Origin: Draconibacterium orientale
GTDB taxonomy: Bacteria; Bacteroidota; Bacteroidia; Bacteroidales; Prolixibacteraceae
DNA length: 64,000 nt
Assembly (NCBI RefSeq): GCF_000626635.1
Contig: NZ_CP007451.1
Coordinates: 1,550,001 to 1,614,000 of the forward strand
Direction: 5' to 3'
Under the pieces are notes generated by a model, which was not told the origin of the DNA, did no database searches, and worked only from the letters and a program-made list of their open reading frames with translations. Made by a program: the position numbers and the translations under genes. Positions 45,638 through 55,045 of this stretch are shown in pieces. Numbering within the stretch: the stretch's first letter is position 1; each line of letters starts with the position of its first letter.

Positions 45638-48511
45638 TTGAAAAAGATTTTACTCATATTGCTTCTCGTTGTCCCAACACTTGCTTTTTCGCAGGTGAAA
45701 AGATTCGGTGTTCCCAATATCCTGAGTTATCCAAAAGCAGAATACCGTGCTGGCACACAAAACTGGGGTATTGCACAAGATCCGGATGGATTTATGTATT
45801 TCGCCAATAACCTTGGTTTACTTCGTTTCGACGGGCTGAACTGGAATTTATACAATGATTCTTTCACTTCAAATGTACGATCGGTTTGTATTGATGAGGA
45901 CGGCATTATTTATATCGGATTAGATGAGGACTTTGGAATTTTCGATCCCAATTCACCCGAAGGCCCGGTATTTAAAAGTTTACTCGATAAGCTGCCTGAA
46001 GATATTCCGGAAACAGATGTGATCTGGAAAATATACGATACACAGTACGGCATTGTATTTCAATCGTATCAATATCTGTTTATTTACAACGACGATGAAA
46101 TTGACATTATTAAACCACAAAAGGCATTTTACTATTCGTTTTATATCAATAACCGACTCTTTTTTCACGAACCCGGAGTTGGCTTATACGAATACATTAA
46201 CGGATTTGTAAATAAAGTGCCCTGGGCCGATGAGTTAAAAGATCATGAAATACAATCGATAGTTAGCTTTTTCGAAAATCATTTGCTCATTGGAACTGCC
46301 CAGTCAGGCTGGTTTGAATACAAAAATGGTGAACTGAAAAAATGGGATGTTCCGGCCAATACTCAAACCGAAAACGATGTTTTGTATTGCGGCATCAAAC
46401 TCGACGGCAACCACCTGGCTATCGGCACTATATTAAACGGACTGATTATTGCCAATTCCGATGGCGAAATCATTCAACGTTTAAACCTCAATAACGGACT
46501 ACAAAACAATACAATTTTAAGCCTTTGCAACGATCGGTCGGGGAATTTATGGCTCGGGCTCGATAATGGCATCGACTACATCGAATTGAACTCGCCAATC
46601 AGTTACACCTCACGTTCCGAGAACATTGGTACCGGCTACTGTGCTGTAATACATAACAACCTGCTTTACCTCGGCACCAACCAGGGACTCTTTACCAAAA
46701 AGTTCTCTGCCGTAGGCCAGGACAACACTGAAGTTTTCAAAATGATTCCCGGGACAGAGGGACAGGTTTGGAGTTTAAAAGTACTAAACGGACAATTATT
46801 GTGCGGACACAATTTGGGTACATTTGCCATAAACGAACGAGAAGCACGCCAAATTAGCGATGAGCCCGGGCTATGGACGTTTATCCAACTAAAAGATCAA
46901 CCGGATTACGCCATCGGTGGTACTTTTAATGGCCTGGTATTGTTTCATTTCGAAAACAATCAATGGAAGTTTCAAACTAAAACAAAGGGATTTAGCGAGT
47001 CGAGCCGTTTCCTGTCGGAAGACAAAGATGGAAATATTTGGGTGAGCCACGGAGCCAAAGGTGTTTTCCGTGTTACATTAAATGCCCAACGCGATTCGGC
47101 AACTGATGTTAAACTGTATGGCAGAAACGAAGGACTTCCTCTCGATTTGATGAATATACTGTTGAAGTTCGACAACACATGGCACATTTCAACAGTTGAT
47201 GGCTTATACCTCTATAATGGCGAAACCGATAGGTTTGAAAAAAATAAATATTTAATCAATCTGTTTGCCCCAAAAAACCGCTTGAAATATGTTGAAAAAG
47301 ATATTCGGGGAAACTACTGGTACATTGCCGAAAACGAAGTAGGGGTGCTTCATAAAAACGACGATACCAGCTACACTAAAATTACAACACCGTTCCAGCA
47401 ACTACGCAACAAGCTGGTGCGCGAATGGGAGTTTTTATATGTGTTTGATTTGAACAATGTATTTTTTGCTACCGAGAATGGTTTTGCAGATTATTCGTCG
47501 CGAATTGTTACGTCGTATAACCAGCCGTTTAAATGTTTTATAACGCAGGTTGATGTGCCCAACATCGACACAGTTGTGTACCCGAAAGAAGAAGGTCTTG
47601 AACCCATCAAATTTCCATATCAGAAAAATGCCTTTCGTTTTAAATTTTCAGCGCCTTTTTATCAGAATCCCGAACAGTTGGAATTTAGTTACTTTATCGA
47701 TAATTACTCCGATTCATGGTCACCGTGGTCGAACGATAACTACCGGGATTTAACCAACCTTCCGGAAAACGACTATATTTTTAGGGTAAAAGCCCGAAAC
47801 AGTTTTGGTATTGAAAGCAACGAAGCCCAATTTTCATTTATCATCACGCCTCCATGGCACCGCTCAAAAACAGCTGTTTACATATATATTTTCATCGTAT
47901 TTATATTCGTGCTCATTCTGGCCTGGTTTATCAACCGCCGCTTCGAAAAATCGAAACAAAAAGAACGCAACAAACACGAAAAGGCGCTGCGTAAAAGAGA
48001 AAAAGAATTTAAGGATCAATCGTTGATCGCCGAAAAAGAGATTATTCGCTTGAAAAACGAAAAGTTAGAGGCCCAGAAACTTTCGCTTGATAAAGAGCTG
48101 GCGAACCAAACACTTAGCATTGTAAATAAAAATAAGTTCCTGATGAAAATTAACGAGGAGCTTAAAAGGGTTTCCCATGAAACTTCTGATGGGGCTGTTA
48201 AATCAAAAATGGCGATACTTAAAAAACGTATCGATAAGGAAATCGACAATCAAAATCAGAATCAAATATTCGAGAGTTATTTTGAAGAAGTACATGCCGA
48301 TTTTTTTGAGCGCCTGAAAGACAAATTCCCCCACTTGTCGCCAAAAGATCTGCGTCTTTGTGCTTACATCCGAATGAACATGTCAACCAAAGAAATTGCA
48401 ACCTTGTTAAATATTTCTGATCGTGGAGTAGAAATCAGCCGTTATCGCCTTCGTAAAAAACTCAATCTATCCCGCGAGACAAACCTATCAACATTCCTAT
48501 TGAATTTATAA
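45638..48511 (+). CDS. Propeller-Y_Y_Y-LuxR membrane regulator of PUL C
   Basis: A 957-residue one-component sensor-regulator. Signal peptide KKILLILLLVVPTLAFS, a two-component-propeller sensor (about 20-660, NWGIAQDPDGFMYFANNLGL and many similar repeats), a Y_Y_Y domain (about 690-740), one membrane helix (about 745-766), a coiled coil (770-830), and a LuxR-type helix-turn-helix at the end (LSPKDLRLCAYIRMNMSTKE, IATLLNISDRGVEISRYRLR). It lacks kinase and receiver domains, so it acts directly. The start is TTG at 45638: no in-frame ATG precedes it and the signal peptide begins there. It is divergent from PUL B and directly upstream of PUL C susC. Confidence 0.88.
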   Translation: MKKILLILLLVVPTLAFSQVKRFGVPNILSYPKAEYRAGTQNWGIAQDPDGFMYFANNLGLLRFDGLNWNLYNDSFTSNVRSVCIDEDGIIYIGLDEDFGIFDPNSPEGPVFKSLLDKLPEDIPETDVIWKIYDTQYGIVFQSYQYLFIYNDDEIDIIKPQKAFYYSFYINNRLFFHEPGVGLYEYINGFVNKVPWADELKDHEIQSIVSFFENHLLIGTAQSGWFEYKNGELKKWDVPANTQTENDVLYCGIKLDGNHLAIGTILNGLIIANSDGEIIQRLNLNNGLQNNTILSLCNDRSGNLWLGLDNGIDYIELNSPISYTSRSENIGTGYCAVIHNNLLYLGTNQGLFTKKFSAVGQDNTEVFKMIPGTEGQVWSLKVLNGQLLCGHNLGTFAINEREARQISDEPGLWTFIQLKDQPDYAIGGTFNGLVLFHFENNQWKFQTKTKGFSESSRFLSEDKDGNIWVSHGAKGVFRVTLNAQRDSATDVKLYGRNEGLPLDLMNILLKFDNTWHISTVDGLYLYNGETDRFEKNKYLINLFAPKNRLKYVEKDIRGNYWYIAENEVGVLHKNDDTSYTKITTPFQQLRNKLVREWEFLYVFDLNNVFFATENGFADYSSRIVTSYNQPFKCFITQVDVPNIDTVVYPKEEGLEPIKFPYQKNAFRFKFSAPFYQNPEQLEFSYFIDNYSDSWSPWSNDNYRDLTNLPENDYIFRVKARNSFGIESNEAQFSFIITPPWHRSKTAVYIYIFIVFIFVLILAWFINRRFEKSKQKERNKHEKALRKREKEFKDQSLIAEKEIIRLKNEKLEAQKLSLDKELANQTLSIVNKNKFLMKINEELKRVSHETSDGAVKSKMAILKKRIDKEIDNQNQNQIFESYFEEVHADFFERLKDKFPHLSPKDLRLCAYIRMNMSTKEIATLLNISDRGVEISRYRLRKKLNLSRETNLSTFLLNL

Positions 48512-48897
48512 CCTCACTATGTTGTACATCATATTTTATCATGAGGTAGTTTAAATCAATGTTATCAGATTGTATCATCCTCATTTTCTGCACTCAGTAT
48601 TTTATCTGATGTATTTTTGATGTACCACTAAAATACCTTTGATGAATTATTGTGGGGGTAATTTTCTTGCTAAGCAGTACACATTAAGTCCATATTTGTT
48701 GCTGCTAGAGTTGAAAAACCACAATCAGGTATAAAATTCTAGGTTTAACTAAATTATAAAACAAATATGAAGTTAAGAGCTGCTACATCCTTTCACTTAG
48801 GAGTACTCCTAATTTTAATTCAAAATACGTTGAAACAAACACGCACCTTTCACAAGTGCGTAACATTTTACAATTAATAATAATCAAATTCAGATCT
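48512..48897 (+). promoter_or_regulatory. PUL C promoter/leader region
   Basis: A 386-base gap between the regulator and susC. It contains the 16-bp palindrome at 48797-48812 and a leader hairpin ACGCAC (48841-48846) / GTGCGT (48856-48861). Just after the regulator, ACCTCA (48512-48517) and TGAGGT (48540-48545 region) can pair and may weakly terminate the regulator transcript. I could not assign a -7 box with confidence. Confidence 0.4.
48797..48812. promoter_or_regulatory. Perfect 16-bp palindrome, candidate operator
   Basis: TTAGGAGTACTCCTAA is a perfect dyad with no spacer, about 86 bases upstream of the susC start and downstream of the regulator with a LuxR-type DNA-binding domain, which normally binds such symmetric sites as a dimer. 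It could equally be an RNA hairpin in the leader. Confidence 0.45.
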
Positions 48898-51800
48898 ATG
48901 AAAGAAAAACGAATGATGAGAAAAATTCTCATGTTACTTTTGGTCGCATTTTTTTCCGTGGGTGCTTTTGCCCAGGAAATTGCGCTAAAAGGTGTTGTAA
49001 CTTCCGCAGATGATAATCAACCTCTACCTGGGGTTACAATTACTCTTGAAGGGACAACAAACGGAACAGTTACCGATTTTGATGGAAATTACCAACTAGC
49101 AGTACCACCCGATGCTGTACTTGTATTTTCCTACATTGGCATGAAACCTCAAACCATTAATGTTGAAGGAAGAACGCAAATCAACGTTCAGCTTGAAGCC
49201 GATTTGTTTAATGTTGACGAAGTAGTAGTTGTTGGTTACGGTGTTCAGAAAAAAGCTTTGGTAACCGGCGCTAACGCCAATGTTAAAGGCGAGCAACTGG
49301 CCGAGTTAAATACCTCGAATGCTATGGAAGCTTTACAGGGAATGGCATCGGGAGTAAATATTACCCGCAACAACGGTGCTCCTGGAGCAGGAACAAAAGT
49401 AACCATCAGGGGTGCCGGTACAATTGGCAATGCTTCGCCACTGTATATCGTTGACGGTGTGTCGGTTGGAAATATCGATTACCTGAGTCCGTCCGACATT
49501 GAGTCGATTGATGTACTTAAAGATGCAGCATCGGCTGCCATTTACGGATCGAGGGCTGCAAACGGCGTTATTCTTGTTACTACCAAAAAGGGTACAGCAG
49601 GTGCCGAACCGGTAATTACTTACGACGGCTACTACGGTGTACAAAACATTTACAAAAAACTTCCGGCATTAAATGCACAGGAATACATGTACATTATGGA
49701 TGAAGCCCGCGCAAATGATGGTTCGCCATTATTCGACTGGCAAGATAAAATTGTTAACGGAAATACCTATTTAAACAACAGCTTTCCGGGTGGATTAGGA
49801 ACCCAGTATGGCCAGTACGTTTGGGATAAACTGCAGAGCGGCTGGGAAGGCACGAACTGGATTGACGAGATGACGCAGGATAATGCTCCTGTACAAAGTC
49901 ACTCTCTTAATATTACAGGTGCTTCCGACGACATTACGTACTCCGCTGGTTTTTCGTATTTCGATCAAACAGGTTTGCTTGGTGGAGAAATTACTGATGC
50001 AGGCTACAAGCGTATGACTGCCCGACTGAACACCAACTTTATTTTAAAAAGAAGAGCCAACAATAAAAAACTATTGAGTGTGGGCGAAAACTTTACCTAC
50101 ACCAATACCGAAAACCGTTCGGTGGCTACCGGAAATATTTACTGGAACGACCTGCACAATGCACTGGTAAAATCGCCACTATCTCCACTTTACTGGGATA
50201 ACGAAAACATTAACCACTGGACAAGTGGTTACTCGCCAACTCTGGAGGGTATTGCAATGGGCGACCATAACCCGATTGCACAAATGTACTACCGTCACAA
50301 CAACAACTGGAGCAAAGGAAACACCTTTGTAGGCAACGTATATGGCGAACTGGAACCTATTGATAATTTAATTTTCCGCTCATCGTTTGGTATGGATGCT
50401 TGGTTTGGGCACAGCCGCTCGTACAGCGAAACATACAAGTTTGCCACACAATACCAAAATACTACCGATGGCACGCAAATGGATATGTACCGTGGTGTAA
50501 ACTTCACCTGGACCAATACAGTTGCGTACGATTTTAGCATCAACGACGATCATAAACTTTCAGCACTGGTAGGTACCGAGATGTTGAAAAACGAATTGAA
50601 CCTAAATGTTGGTGGCAGCAAAAACAATACACTTTTTGGCGATGCAGAACATGCTTACCTCGACAACACCAATAACCCTCAGGTGGTTAGCGATATTGGT
50701 ACCTGGGGTGCCGACTACGCTGCACAAGGTGGTGGTTTAATGTCGTACATGGGCCGTATGTCGTACAACTACAAAGAGAAATACATGGCCGACTTTACCA
50801 TGCGTGCTGACGGTTCGTCAAACTTTGCCAAAGGAAACCGCTGGGGCTATTTCCCATCAGTTTCGGCAGGTTGGAACTTTAGCGAAGAAGATTTCCTGAG
50901 TGATTTCACATTGCTGAACTACGGTAAATTGCGTGCCAGCTGGGGACAAAATGGTAACCAGAACATCGATAATTTCATCTACAGTTCAAATATCGCTTAC
51001 AAAGATCAGGGCTATTATTTCGGCCCCAACAAAGACGTACCACAACAGGCAGCAATTCCTGCAAACGTACCAAACCCCGATGTAACCTGGGAAACATCAG
51101 AACAATTAAACTTTGGAGTTGACACTCGCTGGCTCGATTCAAGATTGGGTGTTACTGCCGACTGGTATAAAAAAACCACAAAAGACTGGCTGGTTGTTGC
51201 TCCTATTTTAGGAACATTTGGTGCCGGTGCTCCATTTATTAATGGTGGAGATATTGAAAATACCGGTTTTGAATTTGTAGTGTCGTGGAACGATAGAATT
51301 TCAGACTTTAAATACGGAGCTACTTTAACCGGTGCTTACAATAAAAACGAAGTAACAAAACTGGCTAATGCCGAGGGAATTATTACCGGATCAGGACATG
51401 TACTTTCGCAAGGAACATCGTATATTTCGCGCGTAGAAGTAGGCCAGCCAATCGGATTTTTCTATGGTTTCGAAACCGACGGTTTAATGCAAAACCAGGA
51501 CGAGGTTGATGCTTATACCACTGCCGACGGAACACCAATCGTTATTGAAGCAGAACCCGATACACCTCGTCAACCGGGAGATGTTCGCTTTGTAGATCAA
51601 AACGGAGACGGAATTATCAACGACAACGATAAAGTAATGCTGGGAAAACCAACTCCTGATTTTGAGATGGGTATCCAGTTAAATGCCGAGTACAAAGGTT
51701 TTTATGTAAACACCACTTTGTCGGGTAAATTTGGTCTTCAGGTTATGCAATCGTACCGTTCGTTTGCCGACCAGTTGAACCAGAACTATACCACTCAGAT

Positions 51801-52146
51801 TTTTGATCGCTGGCACGGAGAAGGAACTTCAAACCGTATTCCTCGATTAACCTATGCCACTACAGCTAATACGCAGCTAATTTCCGACATTTACATGCAC
51901 GATGCCGACTACCTGCGCATTAACAACCTTACTTTTGGATACCGATTCGACAAACTACTTACCGATGTTGAGTGGATGAAAGCAGCTAGTGTTTATGTAT
52001 CTGTAAACAACCTGCATACATTTACAAAATACGACGGAATGGATCCTGAAGTAGGTTACGCACCAGACTCATGGGCTTCGGGTGTTGATTTGGGATTATA
52101 TCCACTGCCTCGCACGGTTATGTTTGGTGTTAACGTAACATTTTAA
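48898..52146 (+). CDS. SusC/RagA TonB-dependent outer-membrane transporter, PUL C
   Basis: A 1082-residue importer from the ATG at 48898 (MKEKRMMRKILMLLLVAFFS); the 14 extra codons upstream in frame are not part of a signal peptide. Regulatory-like domain ALKGVVTSADDNQPLPGVTI, SusC signature NVDEVVVVGYGVQKKALVTG, plug blocks PLYIVDGVSVGNIDYLSPSD and VLKDAASAAIYGSRAANGVI, barrel ending VMFGVNVTF. It is larger than the other two SusCs. It opens the laminarin-type operon susC-susD-SGBP-GH16-GH3. Confidence 0.96.
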   Translation: MKEKRMMRKILMLLLVAFFSVGAFAQEIALKGVVTSADDNQPLPGVTITLEGTTNGTVTDFDGNYQLAVPPDAVLVFSYIGMKPQTINVEGRTQINVQLEADLFNVDEVVVVGYGVQKKALVTGANANVKGEQLAELNTSNAMEALQGMASGVNITRNNGAPGAGTKVTIRGAGTIGNASPLYIVDGVSVGNIDYLSPSDIESIDVLKDAASAAIYGSRAANGVILVTTKKGTAGAEPVITYDGYYGVQNIYKKLPALNAQEYMYIMDEARANDGSPLFDWQDKIVNGNTYLNNSFPGGLGTQYGQYVWDKLQSGWEGTNWIDEMTQDNAPVQSHSLNITGASDDITYSAGFSYFDQTGLLGGEITDAGYKRMTARLNTNFILKRRANNKKLLSVGENFTYTNTENRSVATGNIYWNDLHNALVKSPLSPLYWDNENINHWTSGYSPTLEGIAMGDHNPIAQMYYRHNNNWSKGNTFVGNVYGELEPIDNLIFRSSFGMDAWFGHSRSYSETYKFATQYQNTTDGTQMDMYRGVNFTWTNTVAYDFSINDDHKLSALVGTEMLKNELNLNVGGSKNNTLFGDAEHAYLDNTNNPQVVSDIGTWGADYAAQGGGLMSYMGRMSYNYKEKYMADFTMRADGSSNFAKGNRWGYFPSVSAGWNFSEEDFLSDFTLLNYGKLRASWGQNGNQNIDNFIYSSNIAYKDQGYYFGPNKDVPQQAAIPANVPNPDVTWETSEQLNFGVDTRWLDSRLGVTADWYKKTTKDWLVVAPILGTFGAGAPFINGGDIENTGFEFVVSWNDRISDFKYGATLTGAYNKNEVTKLANAEGIITGSGHVLSQGTSYISRVEVGQPIGFFYGFETDGLMQNQDEVDAYTTADGTPIVIEAEPDTPRQPGDVRFVDQNGDGIINDNDKVMLGKPTPDFEMGIQLNAEYKGFYVNTTLSGKFGLQVMQSYRSFADQLNQNYTTQIFDRWHGEGTSNRIPRLTYATTANTQLISDIYMHDADYLRINNLTFGYRFDKLLTDVEWMKAASVYVSVNNLHTFTKYDGMDPEVGYAPDSWASGVDLGLYPLPRTVMFGVNVTF

Positions 52147-52202
52147 TTCAGATGAACGATTCTATAAAAACAGAATTAGTGAATAAAAATAAAGAACATA
52201 TT

Positions 52203-53972
52203 ATGAAGAAGTTATTATATATAATGGCAGTTGGAGTAATAATCGTGGCCAGTTCGTGTCAGGATTTACTCGACACCGACAACCTGTATAATAAAAACCT
52301 CGACAGTTTTTATCGTACTCCAACCGATATCAATGAATCCATGAACGGTGTTTACAATGCACTGTTTGTAAACGGTCCCCACAGTAACGAACACATTGCA
52401 GCCAACCTGTTAAGCGATGTAATGCTGGGTGGTGGTGGCCCCGATGACGTTTCGGCTAAAAATGTCGATCAGTTCCAGGATCCGTCAGAAGATACATACC
52501 GCGATTTGTGGGTGGAAACCTACAACGGCGTAAGTAGAGCAAATGCAATTATCGAAGCCGTAACCGACGGCGATTTCTCAGCCTATTTTGACACCGCTGA
52601 TGAAGCAGAAGTTTTTAAGAATAATACATTGGGAGAAGCCTATTTTATGCGTGGTTTCTTAATGTACCGCGCTGCACGATTCTTCGGAGGAATGCCTTTA
52701 ATTGCCACTTCCGAATCAGATCGAAAAGCACCACGTGCATCCTTATCTGATACATGGGCATTTATTGCTTCCGACTTTAAAACAGCAGCCGAAACACTGC
52801 CACGTATTAGCGCCCAAGCAGCTTCAGTTAAAGACTATGGCCACGCCAACATTTGGGTAGCTAAAAGTTATATCGCACGTGCTTACTTGTACTACACCGG
52901 TTATATGACCAACGTTGAAGGCCAGGCTACCGATGTTTTGCCTTTGCCTGAAGGTGGAAGCATTTCAAAAGCAGAAGTTGTTACACATATAGAAGATGTT
53001 ATTGACAACAGCGGATTCCGCTTAGCAAGTGATTTCCGTAATTTGTGGCCTTACTCGTATGTAAACGAAAGTGCCCGCACCTATAATCCTGAAGCAACCG
53101 ACCCGGTATTACCATGGGCCGAAAATCCCGACGGTGCCGACCCTGCAGTTCCTTTGGCATGGGTAGGACAAGATGGTCCGGATTCACCAGTAGGAACCGG
53201 CAACTACGAAGTAATGTTTGCCCTGCGTTATGGCTTGGGTAACTGGGATTTCGATGGTGGAACCGGACAAAAGTTTAACAACCGTGTTCCTCTATTCTTT
53301 GGTATTCGCGACCACTCAATGGTTCCATTCGGACAAGGATGGGGATGGGGAACTATTCACACAGGTTTCTACGAGCAATGGTCAAACGATGATCCCAGAA
53401 AAGAAGGTTCAGTTTTGAATCTAAACACAAAAGATCCAAACATGGGACTTTCAGGTTGGAACATTGGAAAAGGCGACCATAATACCGGTTTGGTAAACAA
53501 AAAATACACCACCTTACAGCACGATGGTCCTGAAGGAGTTAAAGGTATGTTCTTTTACCTCTACGATATGTCGCACGGTGATCCGATGCAGTTGTGGGCC
53601 GCTCAGGATTTCTATTACCTGAGATTTGCCGATGTGCTATTGATGCATTCTGAATTAACCGAAACTGCCGATGGCATGAACCAGGTTCGCGAACGCGCCG
53701 GATTAGAGCCGATTAGCTATTCGCTGGCTGCACTTAAAACCGAGCGCTTGCACGAGCTTGCTTTTGAAGGATTGCGTTGGTTCGACCTGGTACGCTGGGG
53801 CGATGTTCAAACAAGCAACAACTTCTATAGCAACCAGATTACGGTAAACAACTCAGGAGTTGATGCTCCTTATCAGATTTCATATCGTAGCGAAACCAAA
53901 GGACTTGTGCCAATTCCTGAGTCGGAAATTCGTTTATCAAACGGTGTTTACGAGCAAAATCCGGGATGGTAA
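52203..53972 (+). CDS. SusD/RagB family outer-membrane lipoprotein, PUL C
   Basis: A 589-residue binding lipoprotein from the ATG at 52203, with C19 as lipobox cysteine (IVASSC). NGVSRANAIIEAVTDG is in the N-terminal part, YFMRGFLMYRAARFFGGMPL in the TPR region, LRFADVLLMHSEL and ERLHELAFEGLRWFDLVRWG near the end, and GLVPIPESEIRLSNGVYEQNPGW closes the protein. It lies 56 bases after susC. Laminarin oligosaccharides are the likely ligand from the GH16 and GH3 genes that follow. Confidence 0.95.
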   Translation: MKKLLYIMAVGVIIVASSCQDLLDTDNLYNKNLDSFYRTPTDINESMNGVYNALFVNGPHSNEHIAANLLSDVMLGGGGPDDVSAKNVDQFQDPSEDTYRDLWVETYNGVSRANAIIEAVTDGDFSAYFDTADEAEVFKNNTLGEAYFMRGFLMYRAARFFGGMPLIATSESDRKAPRASLSDTWAFIASDFKTAAETLPRISAQAASVKDYGHANIWVAKSYIARAYLYYTGYMTNVEGQATDVLPLPEGGSISKAEVVTHIEDVIDNSGFRLASDFRNLWPYSYVNESARTYNPEATDPVLPWAENPDGADPAVPLAWVGQDGPDSPVGTGNYEVMFALRYGLGNWDFDGGTGQKFNNRVPLFFGIRDHSMVPFGQGWGWGTIHTGFYEQWSNDDPRKEGSVLNLNTKDPNMGLSGWNIGKGDHNTGLVNKKYTTLQHDGPEGVKGMFFYLYDMSHGDPMQLWAAQDFYYLRFADVLLMHSELTETADGMNQVRERAGLEPISYSLAALKTERLHELAFEGLRWFDLVRWGDVQTSNNFYSNQITVNNSGVDAPYQISYRSETKGLVPIPESEIRLSNGVYEQNPGW

Positions 53973-54001
53973 TAAATTTGAAAACTAAAAAATTGAAAAA
54001 G

Positions 54002-54844
54002 ATGAAATTAAAAAATATAGCTGCCACTTTTCTAATGGCCATTGTTTTGATGTTTTCTTCCTGCGATCCGATCGAGGACAGAGACATGCTGGCGAATAGT
54101 TTCGACCCTGAAAACATTGAGCTCGAAGTTGTACAATCAACTTCAGGAGGAAACGGACTATCGCTTCGTATGAATACCGAAGGAGTTACCGGATACTGGG
54201 ATTACATTATCAACGAAACCAGTTCCGATCGTGTTGAAGTAATATTCCCATTTACAGGAACGCACACTTTTACTTACCACGTAACTACTCCGTACATGCC
54301 CAACAACGATCCGGGCACAACAGAATTTATTGAAAAAGAAATCTCTGTGGATATTACCCAGCTTGACCAGCCCCTGCCTGATGCTTATTACAAACTGATT
54401 GGCGAAAACCTGGAAAGTAAAACCTGGGTTTTCGACGGCGGGCCTGAACCCGATGGACGTTTGTGGTATTTTATGTCGGAAAATGACAAGCCGGAAGCCC
54501 ACATGAATCCATGGTGGAATGCTGCAGGTGATTGTTGCCCTCCACCGGATGCTGCAGGAAGAATGGTATTCGATTTGGCCGGAGGCGCCAACTACACCTA
54601 CTATTCAGGCCCCGATGCAGAGCCTGTTCGTGGTAACTTCGTATTCAATGCGGATTATACAGCGTTAACCATTGGTGGCGGAGCAAAAATTCTTGGTCAT
54701 ATTGCACAAGATGGAAATCAGAACGGTACCGACGATGGAAAACTTCAGATTATGACCCTTACTGAAGACAAATTGGTTCTGTACAATCCTAACAGTAAAG
54801 GATACGGAACTGGTTGGACATGGGTGTTTGTTCCTGCAGAATAA
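54002..54844 (+). CDS. Surface glycan-binding lipoprotein, PUL C
   Basis: A 280-residue lipoprotein from the ATG at 54002, with C21 as lipobox cysteine (LMFSSC). An N-terminal beta domain (about 40-120, YWDYIINETSSDRVEVIFPF, a PKD-like fold) precedes a second beta domain (about 130-280, KTWVFDGGPEPDGRLWYF, DAAGRMVFDLAGGANYTYYS, TGWTWVFVPAE). The tryptophan and tyrosine content suits carbohydrate binding, but I recognise no named family for the second domain. Position after SusD and before the endo-glucanase is the usual SGBP slot. Confidence 0.7.
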   Translation: MKLKNIAATFLMAIVLMFSSCDPIEDRDMLANSFDPENIELEVVQSTSGGNGLSLRMNTEGVTGYWDYIINETSSDRVEVIFPFTGTHTFTYHVTTPYMPNNDPGTTEFIEKEISVDITQLDQPLPDAYYKLIGENLESKTWVFDGGPEPDGRLWYFMSENDKPEAHMNPWWNAAGDCCPPPDAAGRMVFDLAGGANYTYYSGPDAEPVRGNFVFNADYTALTIGGGAKILGHIAQDGNQNGTDDGKLQIMTLTEDKLVLYNPNSKGYGTGWTWVFVPAE

Positions 54845-55045
54845 CAAGTAAAGAAATTCAAAATATTGGTTCTTAAGCCAATGAGTTTGATAGTTTAGTT
54901 AGATTAAATGGGGAGAGTTTCTCTCCCCATTTATATCATCAGGAATAAATACAGCCCCTTCACCTGCTATGGTTTAATGCCGGTTTATGTGCTTATTCTT
55001 TACAAAATAAGCATACACTCAAAACATCTAAATTTCTATACACTC

